A DNA stretch of 64,000 bases, taken from contig NZ_QFYP01000001.1 in NCBI RefSeq assembly GCF_003254505.1, positions 3,022,001 to 3,086,000 of the forward strand. The letters run 5' to 3'. Below the pieces are notes generated by a model. It saw only the letters and a list, made by a program, of their open reading frames with translations. It was not told the DNA's origin and ran no database searches. Shown in pieces: positions 1 to 10,443 of this stretch; the first letter of the stretch is position 1, and the number at the start of each line of letters is the position of its first letter. The position numbers were made by a program, and so were the translations under genes. The DNA is from Phenylobacterium hankyongense (GTDB lineage: Bacteria; Pseudomonadota; Alphaproteobacteria; Caulobacterales; Caulobacteraceae).

Positions 1-844
1 TGTACGCGGTCGCCCGCTACACCTCGGTCAATGACTACGGCGCCGCGGTGCTGTTCCAGCAGCTGATCGACAACCCGGTGGAGCGGGTGGTCGTGGCCTC
101 GTCGATGTCGATCTACGGGGAGGGCCTCTATCGCACCCGGGACGGCGAGCTGCGCGAGGACGTGGTCCGCGGCGGCCGCAATCCCGACGGCTCCTGGGAC
201 CCGCTCGACGAGCGGGGCCGCCCGATGCTCCCGGTTCCCACGCCGGAGACCAAGGGCAATGGCCTGAAGTCGGTCTACGCCATCGGCAAGTTCGTGCAGG
301 AGCGGCTGACGCTGACGCTGACCAAGCAGTACGGCATGGCCGGCTCGGCGCTCAGGCTCTGGAACGCCTATGGGCCCGGGCAGGCGCTCTCCAATCCCTA
401 CACCGGCGTGCTGGCGATCTTCGCCTCGCGGATCGCCAACGGCCAGGCCCCGATGGTGTTCGAGGACGGCCAGCAGCGCCGCGACTTCGTGCATGTCCGC
501 GACGTGGCCCGGGCCTTCCTGCTGGCGCTGGACGCGGCGGCGGCGGACGGCGAGGTGTTCAACATCGGCTCGGGCGAAGAACGCACGGTCGAGGAGGTGG
601 CTCGCCTGCAGGCGGCGGCCATGGGCCGGCCCGACCTGACGCCGGAGATCGCCGGCAAGGCCCGCGCCGGCGACATCCGCCACTGCATTCCCGACCTGGC
701 CAAGGCGCAGGGGGTTCTGGGCTATCGCGCCCGCGAGGATTTCGCCGACGGGCTCGCGGAGCTGGCCGAATGGGTCGCCCGCCAGGAGGCCGAGGACCGG
801 GGGGTCGAAGCCCGCAAGGAGCTCGAGATGCGCGGGCTGGTGGC

Positions 845-848
<4 letters not shown>
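1..848 (+). CDS. NAD-dependent epimerase/dehydratase, 5' end cut by window edge
   Basis: Extended short-chain dehydrogenase/epimerase acting on a nucleotide sugar, probably in surface-glycan precursor synthesis. The frame is open from base 3, so the N-terminal Rossmann motif and true start lie outside the window; an internal GTG at 48 is not the start. What remains holds the catalytic S-x-Y-G region (SSMSIYG), the YAIGK form of the YxxxK motif, the NAYGPGQ substrate-binding stretch and the RDFVHVRDV motif typical of sugar-nucleotide epimerases. It most resembles dTDP-sugar 4-epimerases, but the substrate cannot be read from sequence. Its stop overlaps the next start (ATGA), which places it in the six-gene glycan operon running to 6354. 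Confidence 0.9.
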
Positions 849-1911
<1,063 letters not shown>

Positions 1912-1915
<4 letters not shown>

Positions 1916-3036
1916 GGTCGGCGGCGTCCTCGGCGCCCCGGGTCCTGATGACCGCCGACGCCGTGGGCGGCGTCTGGACCTACGCCGTGGACCTCGCGCT
2001 CGGCCTGGCGGGGACCGGGATCGAGACCACCCTGGTCGTCCTCGGCCCGCCGCCCACGGTTGACCAGGTGGCGCAGGCCCACGCCGCGCCGCGGCTGAGG
2101 CTGCTGGACACCCGGCTGCCGCTCGACTGGATGGCCAGCGAGCCGGCCGAGATCCTGGAGGTCGCCGCCGTCATCCGCGGTCTGGCGCGCGGGACGGGGG
2201 CGGACCTGATCCACCTCAACAGCCCGGCGCTGGCGGCCGGCGGCGGTTTTGCCGCGCCGGTGGTCGGCGTCTGCCACTCCTGCCTAGCGACCTGGTGGAG
2301 CGCGGTGAAGGACGGCCCCATGCCGCCGGACTTCCGCTGGCGCAGCCGGTCGCTGCGGCGGGGCATGCTGGCCTGTGACGCCTTGATGGCGCCGACCGCG
2401 GCCTTCGCGGCGGCCGCCGCCGAGACCTATGCGCTCCCGCGTCCCTTGGTGGTGCGCAACGGCCGCACGCCGCCGGCGCTCCCGACCGGCCGGCGCGAGC
2501 GCATGGTGTTCACCTCGGGCCGGCTTTGGGACGAGGGCAAGAATATCGCGGTGCTTGACGCCGCCGCGGCGCTGATGGGCGCGCCGCTGTACGCCGCCGG
2601 CCCATCGCAGGGCCCCAGCGGCGAGCCGGCGAGGCTCCGCCATGCCCGGGCGCTCGGCCGGTTGCCGGCCGAGGCGGTCGCCGACTGGCTGACGCGGGCG
2701 CCGGTCTACGCCTCGGCGGCGCTGTACGAGCCCTTCGGCCTGGGCGTGCTGGAGGCGGCGCAGGCCGGGTGTGCGCTGGTGCTGTCGGACATCGCGACCT
2801 TCCGGGAGCTCTGGGACGAGGCGGCGGTCTTCGTGGACCCCGGCGACGCCAGGGAGTTCGCCGCGGCCTGCGATGGGCTGCTGGCCGATCCCGCGCTGGC
2901 CGCGCGGCTGGGGACCCAGGCCCGGGCCCGCGCCGGGCGCTACACCGTCGAGGCGATGACCGCCGGCGTCGTCGACGTCTACGGCCGGGTCCGGCCCGAC
3001 CTGTTCACGCCGGCGTGCGAGGCGGCGGTGGCATGA
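1912..3036 (+). CDS. glycosyltransferase family 4 protein
   Basis: A 374-residue GT-B fold glycosyltransferase of the GT4 type, transferring sugar from a nucleotide donor onto a glycan. The N-terminal half has the short glycine-rich GGVWTYAVDLALGL acceptor-side motif, and the C-terminal half has GRLWDEGKN followed by the donor-binding E-x7-E region around SAALYEPFGLGVLEAAQAG. The start is read as GTG 1912, which overlaps the preceding stop (GTGA) as every gene of this operon does; an ATG at 1948 inside the first strand is a less likely alternative. Donor and acceptor are unknown. Confidence 0.88.
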
Positions 3037-4151
3037 GGATCGTCTACTTCACCCACTCGCTGGCCTCCTGCTGGAACCACGGCAACGCCCACTTCCTGCG
3101 CGGCGTCCTGCGCGAGCTGATCCTCCGCGGCCACGAGGCGAAGGTGTTCGAGCCCGACGACGCCTGGAGCCTGCGCAACCTGCTGGCCGACCACGGAGAG
3201 GCTGGACTGGACGCCTACCGAGACGCCTATCCGGAACTGAGCTCGACGGCCTTCGGACCGCAGTTCGACCCCGCCGCCGCCCTGGACGGCGCGGACCTGG
3301 TGATCGTCCACGAGTGGAACGACCCGGCGCTGGTGGCCGCCGTCGGCCGGGCGCGCGCCGCGGGCGGGCGGTTCACCCTGCTGTTCCACGACACCCACCA
3401 TCGCGCCGTCAGCGACCCCGAGGCCATCCGCGCCGTCGACCTGTCGGGCTACGACGGCGTGCTGGCGTTCGGCGAGGCGCTGGCGGAGGTCTACCGCCGC
3501 TGGGGCTGGGGCGAGCGGGTGTTCGTCTGGCACGAGGCCGCCGACGTGGCGCTGTTCCATCCGCCGGTGGAGGCGGGCGCCCGCCAGGGGCTGGTCTGGA
3601 TCGGCAACTGGGGCGACGGGGAGCGGACGGCGGAACTGGAATCTTTCCTGTTCGCGCCGGCCCAGGCCGTGGGGTTGCCTCTGGACATCTATGGGGTCCG
3701 CTACCCCGATCCGGCCCGCTGGATGCTGGCCCGCTATGGCGCGCGCTATCGGGGCTGGGCGCCGAACGCCAGGGCGCCGAAGATCTTCGCGCGCCATCTC
3801 GCCACGGTGCACGTGCCGCGCCGCTTCTATGTGGAGGCGCTGCCCGGCATCCCGACGATCCGGGTGTTCGAGGCCCTGGCCTGCGGCATCCCGCTGGCCT
3901 CGGCGCCGTGGTCCGACGCCGAGGGCCTGTTCCGGCCCGGCCGGGACTACCTGGTCGCCCGGGACGGCGAGGAGATGAAGCGCCACCTGCGGGCGCTCGC
4001 CAGCGACGCCGACCTGCGGGCGGCTCTGGTCCGCTCCGGCCTGGAGAGCATCCTCGCGCGCCATACCTGCGCCCATCGCGCCGAAGAGCTGCTGGCCATC
4101 GCTGCGCGCCTCTCGCCGACCTGCCGTCCAGCCCTGGAGACCGTCGGATGA
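3033..4151 (+). CDS. CgeB-like glycosyltransferase (paralogue 1 of 3)
   Basis: A 372-residue protein of the CgeB/DUF3880-type glycosyltransferase group, whose Bacillus member CgeB takes part in spore-coat glycosylation. The N-terminus carries a motif shared with the next two genes: a hydrophobic strand, then SL-x-S-x-W, N, G and an R about ten residues later (SLASCWNHGNAHFLRG). The C-terminal region has the donor-side pattern PTIRVFEALACGIPL and FRPGRDYLVARDG. It overlaps both neighbours by ATGA, so it is probably cotranslated with them. It likely adds one sugar residue to the same cell-surface or flagellin-type glycan as its paralogues; specificity is not visible. Confidence 0.82.
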   Translation: MRIVYFTHSLASCWNHGNAHFLRGVLRELILRGHEAKVFEPDDAWSLRNLLADHGEAGLDAYRDAYPELSSTAFGPQFDPAAALDGADLVIVHEWNDPALVAAVGRARAAGGRFTLLFHDTHHRAVSDPEAIRAVDLSGYDGVLAFGEALAEVYRRWGWGERVFVWHEAADVALFHPPVEAGARQGLVWIGNWGDGERTAELESFLFAPAQAVGLPLDIYGVRYPDPARWMLARYGARYRGWAPNARAPKIFARHLATVHVPRRFYVEALPGIPTIRVFEALACGIPLASAPWSDAEGLFRPGRDYLVARDGEEMKRHLRALASDADLRAALVRSGLESILARHTCAHRAEELLAIAARLSPTCRPALETVG

Positions 4152-5242
4152 AGATCGCCTTCTACGGCTCCAGCCTGCTGTCCTCCTACTGGAACGGCGC
4201 GGCCACCTACTACCGCGGCATGCTGAGCGAGCTCGCCAAGCGCGGCTACGACGTCACCTTCTACGAGCCCGACGCCTTCGACCGGCAGAGCCACCGCGAC
4301 ATCGAGCCGCCCGAGTGGGCCAAGGTGGTGGTCTATCCGGCCACGGAGTCGGCGGTGCGGAAGGTGATGGACTGCGCGGCCGAGGCCGACGTCGTGGTCA
4401 AGGCCAGCGGCGTGGGCGTGTTCGACGACGTGCTGCTGGAGGGCGTGATGGCGCTCGCGCGGCCGCATGCGGTGAAGATCTTCTGGGACGTGGACGCCCC
4501 GGCGACGCTGGCGGACCTGCGCGCCGACCCGGGCCTGCTGATGCACCGCATACTGCCGCAGCTCGACCTGGTGCTGACCTATGGCGGCGGGCCGCCGGTG
4601 ATCGCCGCCTACGAGGGCTTCGGCGCGCGGATCTGCCGGCCGATCTACAATGCGCTGGACCCGAGCACCCACCATCCGGCGGCCCCGCAGGCCCGCTTCG
4701 AGGGCGACCTGAACTTCCTCGCCAACCGGCTGCCGGATCGGGAGACGCGGGTGGAGCGGTTCTTCCTGGAGCCGGCCGCGCGCCTGCCGGAGCGCCGCTT
4801 CCTGATCGGCGGCAGCGGCTGGGACGACAAGGCCATGCCGCCCAACGTGCGGCGCATCGGACATGTCGGCACCGCGGACCACAACGCCTTCAACGCCTCG
4901 CCCCTGGCGGTGCTGAACGTCGCCCGCGACTCCATGGCCGATGTCGGCTTCTCGCCGGCGACGCGGGTGTTCGAGGCGGCGGGGGCGGGCGCCTGCCTGA
5001 TCACCGACGCCTGGGACGGCGTCGAGCTGTTCCTCAACCCCGACGAGGAGGTACTGGTGGCCCGCGACGGCCAGGACGTGGCCGAGCACCTGGCCGGCCT
5101 GACGCCGGAGCGGGCACGCGTCATCGGCGAGGCAGCCCGCCAGCGGATCCTCTCGGAGCACACCTACGCCCGCCGCGCCGCCGAGGTGGACGCCCTGCTC
5201 AGGCGCGAGTCCGCCGCCGGGCGGGAAAGGAGCCTGGCGTGA
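4148..5242 (+). CDS. CgeB-like glycosyltransferase (paralogue 2 of 3)
   Basis: A 364-residue CgeB-type glycosyltransferase. It begins with the same signature as its neighbours (SLLSSYWNGAATYYRG) and has the family C-terminal half with SPATRVFEAAGAGACLITD and a downstream ARDGQDVAEHL stretch, ending with an SEHTYARRA segment that paralogue 3 also has in altered form. The middle contains FWDVDAPATLADL, an aspartate-rich stretch matching FYDIDTPVTLARL in paralogue 3, which suggests a shared donor-site feature between these two. The start ATG 4148 overlaps the previous stop; the gene ends in GTGA with the next. Substrates unknown. Confidence 0.83.
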   Translation: MKIAFYGSSLLSSYWNGAATYYRGMLSELAKRGYDVTFYEPDAFDRQSHRDIEPPEWAKVVVYPATESAVRKVMDCAAEADVVVKASGVGVFDDVLLEGVMALARPHAVKIFWDVDAPATLADLRADPGLLMHRILPQLDLVLTYGGGPPVIAAYEGFGARICRPIYNALDPSTHHPAAPQARFEGDLNFLANRLPDRETRVERFFLEPAARLPERRFLIGGSGWDDKAMPPNVRRIGHVGTADHNAFNASPLAVLNVARDSMADVGFSPATRVFEAAGAGACLITDAWDGVELFLNPDEEVLVARDGQDVAEHLAGLTPERARVIGEAARQRILSEHTYARRAAEVDALLRRESAAGRERSLA

Positions 5243-6354
5243 AGCTGGTCGTCCTGGGCCTCAGCCTGTCCTCGTCCTGGGGCAACGGGCACGCGACCAC
5301 CTATCGCGCGCTGCTGGCCGCCTTCGCCGCCCGCGGGCACGACGTGCTGTTCCTGGAGCGCGACGCCCCCTGGTATGCGAGCCATCGCGACCTGGCGCGG
5401 CCGTACTTCTGCCGCTTCGCCCTCTACGCGGACCTCGCCGAGCTCAAACGGCGCTGGCGTTCGGAGATCGAGACGGCGGAGGCGGTGGTGGTCGGCTCCT
5501 ACGTGCCCGACGGCGTCGCGCTGGGCCGCTGGGTCCAGGAGTCCGCGCGCGGGGTGACCGCCTTCTACGACATCGATACGCCGGTCACCCTGGCCAGGCT
5601 GGAGGCCGGTGATGCGGACTATATCTCGACCGAGCTGATCCCCGGCTACGACGTCTATCTCTCCTTCACCGGCGGGCCCACGCTGGAGCGCATCATGCGC
5701 CGGTACGGCTCGCCGGCGGCGAGGGCGCTCTACTGCTCGGTGGACGCCGACGCCTATCGGCCTTCGGCCCAACCGAAGCGCTGGGACCTGAGCTACCTCG
5801 GCACCTACAGCCCTGACCGGCAGCCGACCCTGGACCGCCTGCTGCTGGAGCCCGCCCGCCGGGCCCCGGACCTGAGGTTCTGCGTCGCCGGCCCGCAATA
5901 TCCGCCGGACATCGACTGGCCCGCCAATGTCGAGCGGCTGGAGCACGTGCCGCCCGCCGACCACCCGGCCTTCTATGCGGCCAGCCGCTTCACCCTGAAC
6001 GTCACCAGGGCGGACATGATCGCCGCCGGCTACAGCCCGAGCGTACGCCTGTTCGAAGCGGCGGCCTGCGCCACGCCGATCGTCTCCGACCGCTGGGAGG
6101 GCCTGGAGACGCTGTTCGAACCGGGCCGCGAGATCGTGCTCGCCGAACACCCCGAGCAGGTGCTTCAGGTTCTGCGTGCGACGCCGGAGCCCGGCCGCCG
6201 CGCCATGGCCGAGGCGGCGAGGGGGCGGATCCTCGCGGAACACACCGCGACACATCGCGCGGCGGAGCTGGAGGCGCACCTGCGCGAGGCGATGGAAGCG
6301 TCGGCCAAGCCACGCCTGGAACAAGGGAGGCGCGCAACCATTGCTTGGTTTTAG
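5239..6354 (+). CDS. CgeB-like glycosyltransferase (paralogue 3 of 3)
   Basis: A 371-residue CgeB-type glycosyltransferase, last of the overlapped glycan operon. It starts with GTG 5239, overlapping the preceding stop, and has the shared N-terminal signature in the form SLSSSWGNGHATTYR. Other family features are FYDIDTPVTLARL near the middle, the FTGGPTLERI motif (parallel to TYGGGPPVIAAY in paralogue 2) and SPSVRLFEAAACATPIVSD in the donor half. The C-terminal 20 residues are basic and unlike the paralogues. A 78-bp gap separates it from the sugar-phosphate mutase gene. It probably extends the same glycan. Confidence 0.83.
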   Translation: MKLVVLGLSLSSSWGNGHATTYRALLAAFAARGHDVLFLERDAPWYASHRDLARPYFCRFALYADLAELKRRWRSEIETAEAVVVGSYVPDGVALGRWVQESARGVTAFYDIDTPVTLARLEAGDADYISTELIPGYDVYLSFTGGPTLERIMRRYGSPAARALYCSVDADAYRPSAQPKRWDLSYLGTYSPDRQPTLDRLLLEPARRAPDLRFCVAGPQYPPDIDWPANVERLEHVPPADHPAFYAASRFTLNVTRADMIAAGYSPSVRLFEAAACATPIVSDRWEGLETLFEPGREIVLAEHPEQVLQVLRATPEPGRRAMAEAARGRILAEHTATHRAAELEAHLREAMEASAKPRLEQGRRATIAWF

Positions 6355-6432
6355 GAGGACGTCCGGCGACGGGGCGTCTCAGGCGAGCGCGGTGACGAGG
6401 CCCTGGTCACTGCCGGACGGGAGCTGACGGCC

Positions 6433-7869
6433 ATGACTTTCGAGGCGTTCGGACAGCCGGACGTGGAACACGCTCCCCCGCGTGTCGACCGATCGACCGA
6501 GCCGCCCGGGGCTCGCATCCGACCGGAAGCCATCCGCGCCTACGACATCAGAGGGCACGCCGGCCGCGACATCGATCGGGCGGGCGCCTACGCCCTGGGC
6601 CTGTCCTACGCCACCGCCGCCCGCAGCGAGGGCCTCCTGCGGGTCGGCGTCGGCCGTGACGGACGGCTGAGCTCGCCGAGCCTTGAGCAGGCGCTGGTCT
6701 GGGGCCTGATGGACGGCGGCATGCGCGTGGAGCGTGTCGGGCTCGGTCCCACGCCCATGCTGGGCTTCGCCGTGCGCGAACTGGCGCTGGACGGCGCCAT
6801 CATGGTCACCGCCTCGCACAACCCGCCGGCCGAGAACGGCTTCAAGATCCTGCTGGGGGACCAGCGGGTGCACGGCGCGGCGCTGCAGCGGCTGGTCGAC
6901 GGCCCGTGCGCCCGCGACGTCTGCGGCTCCGCGCGGCGCGCCTCCATCATCGACGCCTATGTCGAGGAGCTCGCCCGGTCGGCCAAGGAAATGGCCCCGC
7001 TGAAGGTCGCGTGGGACTGCGGGCACGGGGCCACCGGGCCAGTGGTGGAGCGACTGACGGGGCTGCTGCCAGGCGTCCATCAGCTGCTCAACACCGAGGT
7101 CGACGGCCGTTTCCCGGTTCACCACCCCGACCCCGCGGCGCCGGAGAACCTGTCGCAGCTGGCTGAGACCGTGGTCGCGCAGGGCTGTGACCTGGGCGTG
7201 GCGTTCGACGGCGACGGCGACCGGCTGGGCGTTGTGGACGCCCAGGGCCGCATCCTGTGGGCCGACCAGCTGCTCCTGTTGCTGGCCCGCGACCTGCTGG
7301 CGCAGACCCCGGGCGCGGCGGTGGTGGCGGACGTGAAGTGCAGCAAGGTGCTGTTCGACGGGGTCGCCCAGGCCGGCGGCCGCTGCGCCCTGTCGCCGTC
7401 GGGCTATGTGCTGGTGCGCGAGGCGATGGAGCAGGAGAACGCCCTGCTGGGCGGCGAACTGTCCGGCCATATCTTCTTCGCCGATGGCTGGGGCGGAGCG
7501 GATGACGCCATCTACGCCGCCATCCGCACCTTCCTGGCGATCTCGCGCCTGCCGGGCGGACTGGCGGCCTTCCGCGACAGCCTGCCGCCGAGCTTCGCGA
7601 CGCCGGAGCTGCGCATCTCCTGCCCTGAAGCGCGCAGGGCTGCGGTGGTGGCCGAGGTCGCCGAGCGGCTGGCGCATGACGGCGCGACCTTCGACGCCAG
7701 GTTCGGCCTGCGAGTGGAGAGCCCCGACGGCTGGTGGCTGCTGCGCGCCTCGGGCACCGAGGCGAAGCTGACCGGCCGCTGCGAGTCCCTGCATCCGGAT
7801 GGCCTGGATCGGCTGCGCGGCGAGCTCAGACGCCATCTCGAACTGAGCGGGCTCCACGGGGAGGTCTAG
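6433..7869 (+). CDS. phosphomannomutase/phosphoglucomutase
   Basis: A 478-residue alpha-D-phosphohexomutase that interconverts hexose 1- and 6-phosphates to feed nucleotide-sugar synthesis. All four family landmarks are visible: the N-terminal RAYDIRG, the phosphoserine loop TASHNPP with catalytic Ser128, the metal loop DGDGDR at about 260-265, the sugar-specificity loop GGELSGH, and the C-terminal phosphate-binding RASGTEAK. The first 30 residues before the core are a variable extension. The position directly after the glycosyltransferase operon fits a role in making GDP-mannose or UDP-glucose type donors. Whether it prefers mannose or glucose phosphate cannot be decided here. Confidence 0.93.
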   Translation: MTFEAFGQPDVEHAPPRVDRSTEPPGARIRPEAIRAYDIRGHAGRDIDRAGAYALGLSYATAARSEGLLRVGVGRDGRLSSPSLEQALVWGLMDGGMRVERVGLGPTPMLGFAVRELALDGAIMVTASHNPPAENGFKILLGDQRVHGAALQRLVDGPCARDVCGSARRASIIDAYVEELARSAKEMAPLKVAWDCGHGATGPVVERLTGLLPGVHQLLNTEVDGRFPVHHPDPAAPENLSQLAETVVAQGCDLGVAFDGDGDRLGVVDAQGRILWADQLLLLLARDLLAQTPGAAVVADVKCSKVLFDGVAQAGGRCALSPSGYVLVREAMEQENALLGGELSGHIFFADGWGGADDAIYAAIRTFLAISRLPGGLAAFRDSLPPSFATPELRISCPEARRAAVVAEVAERLAHDGATFDARFGLRVESPDGWWLLRASGTEAKLTGRCESLHPDGLDRLRGELRRHLELSGLHGEV

Positions 7870-7916
7870 CCGACGTCGCCGTTGGAACACCCCGCCTCAG
7901 CGGGGGTTGGCTGACG

Positions 7917-8489
7917 ATGGACGCTGAGCGTGCAGAACCCCCGCCGACCGCCGGCGGCGAGGCCGGAGCCGATCGGGACATGGCGGCGGTCCTGCGGCGC
8001 AATATCGAGGCCATGCGCGCCCAGCGCCACCGGGAGGAAGGCGAAGCCGGGTGGGGCGAGCGGCTGGCCGGGCGGATCACGGCCTTCAGCGGTTCCCTGG
8101 CCTTCGTCTGGCTGCATCTGGCGCTCGTGGCCGCCTGGGTCGCGGTGAACCTGGGCCTCGTGCCGCAGGCGCCGCGTTTCGACAGAAGCTTCGTGATCCT
8201 GGCGACGGTCGCGTCCGTGGAGGCCATCTTCCTCTCCACCTTCGTGCTGATCAGCCAGAACCGCATCGCCGCCTTGGCGGAAAAGCGCGCCGCCCTCGAC
8301 CTGCAGATCAACCTGCTGGCGGAGTACGAGATCACCCAGCTGGTGAAGCTGACCACCGCAATCGCCGGCAAGCTGGGCCTGGACGACGCGCGCGACCCGG
8401 AGCTGGAGGAGATCGCCCAGGAGGTCGCGCCCGAAACGGTGCTGGAAGAACTCGACGAGGAGATGGCGGCTCGGACCAAGCGCGGCTAG
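7917..8489 (+). CDS. DUF1003 domain membrane protein
   Basis: A 190-residue protein with two predicted membrane segments (about residues 61-82 and 91-112) flanked by charged regions, which is the DUF1003 layout. Between the two segments lies the NLGLVPQAPRFD linker; after the second comes the conserved SQNRIAALAEKRAALDLQIN segment, then an amphipathic helix and an acidic C-terminus. The function of DUF1003 proteins is not established. The start is the ATG at 7917; an in-frame extension to 7734 would lie inside the mutase gene. It may be cotranscribed with the mutase 47 bp upstream. Confidence 0.85.
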   Translation: MDAERAEPPPTAGGEAGADRDMAAVLRRNIEAMRAQRHREEGEAGWGERLAGRITAFSGSLAFVWLHLALVAAWVAVNLGLVPQAPRFDRSFVILATVASVEAIFLSTFVLISQNRIAALAEKRAALDLQINLLAEYEITQLVKLTTAIAGKLGLDDARDPELEEIAQEVAPETVLEELDEEMAARTKRG

Positions 8490-8498
8490 GCCCGCGTC

Positions 8499-9263
8499 TC
8501 ACACGTTGAACAGGGCGAACTCCACGCCGACATCGCGGTTCAGGACCGGCCTGGCGACGTTGTAGACGGGGATCCCGCGCGGGGTGTGGCCCTGGTAGGC
8601 GCCGCGGTGGGCGTGGCCGTGGACCACGCATTTCACCCCCTCGAAGCGGTCGATGGTCTCGCCCATCCGCGCCGAGCCCAGGAAGGGGAAGATCTCCGGC
8701 GGCTCGCCGATCACCGTGTCCTCCACCGGTGAGTAGTGCAGCACTACCACGGTGCGTTCGGTGCGAAGCATCCGCAGCGAGCTCTCCAGTTTCAGGTTCT
8801 CGTCGACCGAGGCCTGGACGAAGGCCTTGATCTCCGGCTCGCCGAAGGCGCTCAGCATGTAGCGACCGAAGCCGCCGATGAACCCCTTGGCGCCGGCGAA
8901 GCCGACGCCGGCGATCTCGAACGCCTCGCCGTCCAGCAGCTGGAGCCCCGCCTGGTGCAGGATGCGGGCGACCTCCTCGGGCTGGCCGCATTCGAAGTCG
9001 TGGTTGCCGAGCACGCCCACGACAGGGATCGAACAGGCCTGCAGGTCCTCGGCCAGGATTTCCGCCTCCGGGGTCTTGCCGAAGTTGGTGAGGTCGCCGC
9101 AGAGCGCCAGCACATCGGCCTCCTGGCTGATCCGCGAGAACAGCTCCCGATACGGATGCGGATGGTTCTCGCCCACGTGCAGGTCGCCGATCGCCGCCAG
9201 CCTCATGGCGCCGGTCGGCACGGCGGGGCCGGGCGCGGTTTCCGGATCAGGCGATAGGCTCAT
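8499..9263 (-). CDS. metallophosphoesterase
   Basis: A 254-residue calcineurin-like phosphoesterase with the complete metal-ligand set in order: GDLHV (D-x-H), CGDLTN (GD), LGNHDF (GNHD), a histidine in LHYSP and GHAH near the C-terminus. It therefore should hold a dinuclear metal centre and cleave a phosphomono- or diester; the substrate is unknown. No signal peptide or membrane segment is seen, so it is cytosolic. Its start overlaps the stop of the upstream nucleotidyltransferase-like gene by 17 bp, so the two are probably cotranslated and may act on the same nucleotide-type substrate (inference). It is convergent with the DUF1003 gene. Confidence 0.9.
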   Translation of the reverse strand: MSLSPDPETAPGPAVPTGAMRLAAIGDLHVGENHPHPYRELFSRISQEADVLALCGDLTNFGKTPEAEILAEDLQACSIPVVGVLGNHDFECGQPEEVARILHQAGLQLLDGEAFEIAGVGFAGAKGFIGGFGRYMLSAFGEPEIKAFVQASVDENLKLESSLRMLRTERTVVVLHYSPVEDTVIGEPPEIFPFLGSARMGETIDRFEGVKCVVHGHAHRGAYQGHTPRGIPVYNVARPVLNRDVGVEFALFNV

Positions 9264-10026
9264 GCCGCTCCTCCAGCCCCTTGCCGACCACGTCGGCGAA
9301 GCCCCATTCGGTGATGTCGGTGACGTAGTCGCGCGGCGAGAACAGTCGTCCGCGGCAGACCTTCACCCGCGCCGGCGGCAGGCCGACCTGCGCCTGCAGG
9401 CGGGCGGTGAGCTCGTCCATGATCCAGCGGGGAACGACGTCGCGCTCGGTCGGATAGACGAAACGGAAGTTCAGAAGGTGGGTGAGCAGCACCTCCCAGT
9501 AGGGCTCCATGTACCGGAGCAGCCGCTGCCAATCGATGCGGTCGTGGGCCCGGTAGATGACGTGCACCACGTCGGCGCCGTCGTACCGGTAGCGGTCCTG
9601 GATGAACATCTTGGAGAGGATCAGCTCGGTCGGCGGGGTGATCTTCGCCTCCGCCCCATAGACATTGATGGTGTCCTCGCCCTCGAACCACTCCTCGGTG
9701 ATCGGGGCGACGCCGTTCGACATCGCGAAGATCACGTCGAAGAAGTGGTTGTCCTGCCAGACCTTGGCGATCCAGCGCTCGTCCTCGACGTCGGTGCGGT
9801 AACCCCGCTCCTGGAAGTAGGCGAGGATCTTGGGGAAGTCCCCGGCCTTGCAGAAGACGTCGAGGTCCTTGGTCGGCCGGACCAGGCCGGTGTAGGCGGT
9901 CACGGCATAGGTGCCGGAGAGCATGAAGGGGATGCCCGACTCCGTGAGCAGCCTCAGGCTTTCGGCATAGAAGGCTTCGGCCTCCGGCGGCGGCTCGAAG
10001 GCGGAGTCGTCATAGGGTTGCGACAT
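9247..10026 (-). CDS. nucleotidyltransferase-fold protein
   Basis: A 259-residue protein with the start of a DNA polymerase beta-type nucleotidyltransferase fold: LSGTYAVTAYTG is the glycine/small-residue helix region and TKDLDVF supplies the D-x-D metal-binding pair; a third carboxylate may be in the HFFDVIFA strand. A conserved tail with PPTELILSKMFIQDRYRYDGADV resembles minimal nucleotidyltransferases of the MNT/AbiEii type, where such lysine and acidic residues bind nucleotide. ATG 10026 is preferred over the in-frame upstream start at 10089, because the extra 21 residues are arginine/cysteine-rich and unlike a domain. It overlaps the phosphoesterase downstream. Function unknown; not a proven toxin. 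Confidence 0.72.
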   Translation of the reverse strand: MSQPYDDSAFEPPPEAEAFYAESLRLLTESGIPFMLSGTYAVTAYTGLVRPTKDLDVFCKAGDFPKILAYFQERGYRTDVEDERWIAKVWQDNHFFDVIFAMSNGVAPITEEWFEGEDTINVYGAEAKITPPTELILSKMFIQDRYRYDGADVVHVIYRAHDRIDWQRLLRYMEPYWEVLLTHLLNFRFVYPTERDVVPRWIMDELTARLQAQVGLPPARVKVCRGRLFSPRDYVTDITEWGFADVVGKGLEERHEPIA

Positions 10027-10105
10027 TGCGGAGGAGGCTCTCGGGTTGCGGGCGCAGCAGGCCCTCCCGAAACGGAGCCTCGCCGCCACGGTTCCGGCTC
10101 AGGCC

Positions 10106-10309
10106 TCAGGCCTCGACGTCGCGCGGCGGCTCGCAGGACAGGTCCACGAACCGCGACGCGTAGCCGGCCCGCTTGGTGGCCTCGGCGAGCATCGCCGCTT
10201 CTTCGCGCGCCTCGCGCACGTCGGCGTGTTCGGAGAGCAGGTCGGCCTCGACGTTGACGGCCCAGCCATGGCGGGACCGCGCGACGATGAAATGGATAAG
10301 CGCACTCAT
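10106..10309 (-). CDS. small DUF2188-like protein
   Basis: A 67-residue protein, unannotated in function. It has a beta-strand HFIVARSRHGWAVNVEA followed by a helix rich in Glu and Ala (REAREEAAMLAEATKRAG) and a final strand. That strand-helix-strand plan, with a tryptophan in the second turn, is what DUF2188 proteins look like, but the match is by eye only. ATG 10309 is used because the 12-residue extension to 10345 lacks a good ribosome site. It lies upstream of the nucleotidyltransferase gene on the same strand and may be the first gene of that transcript. Confidence 0.55.
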   Translation of the reverse strand: MSALIHFIVARSRHGWAVNVEADLLSEHADVREAREEAAMLAEATKRAGYASRFVDLSCEPPRDVEA

Positions 10310-10443
10310 AAAAAGCCCAACCCGCAAACGGGCGAGCCGGTTCACCTTAGCAATTGTTATTCTTGATTTTCTTTATCAGCTCTGGTGAAGTCACGCTGTC
10401 GCGCCGGGTGGATTCGGGCTGCGGAATCGAGCCCGATGGGCTA

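Noticed and set aside
770..844. An extended start for the second epimerase at 770.
   Set aside because: It lies inside the first gene and puts 25 Arg/Gly/Pro-rich residues before the NAD-binding motif; ATG 845 overlaps the stop as in the other operon genes.
9247..10026. Annotation of the nucleotidyltransferase-like protein as an AbiEii abortive-infection toxin.
   Set aside because: Only the generic D-x-D pattern is visible and no AbiEi-type antitoxin is adjacent; a neutral name is safer.
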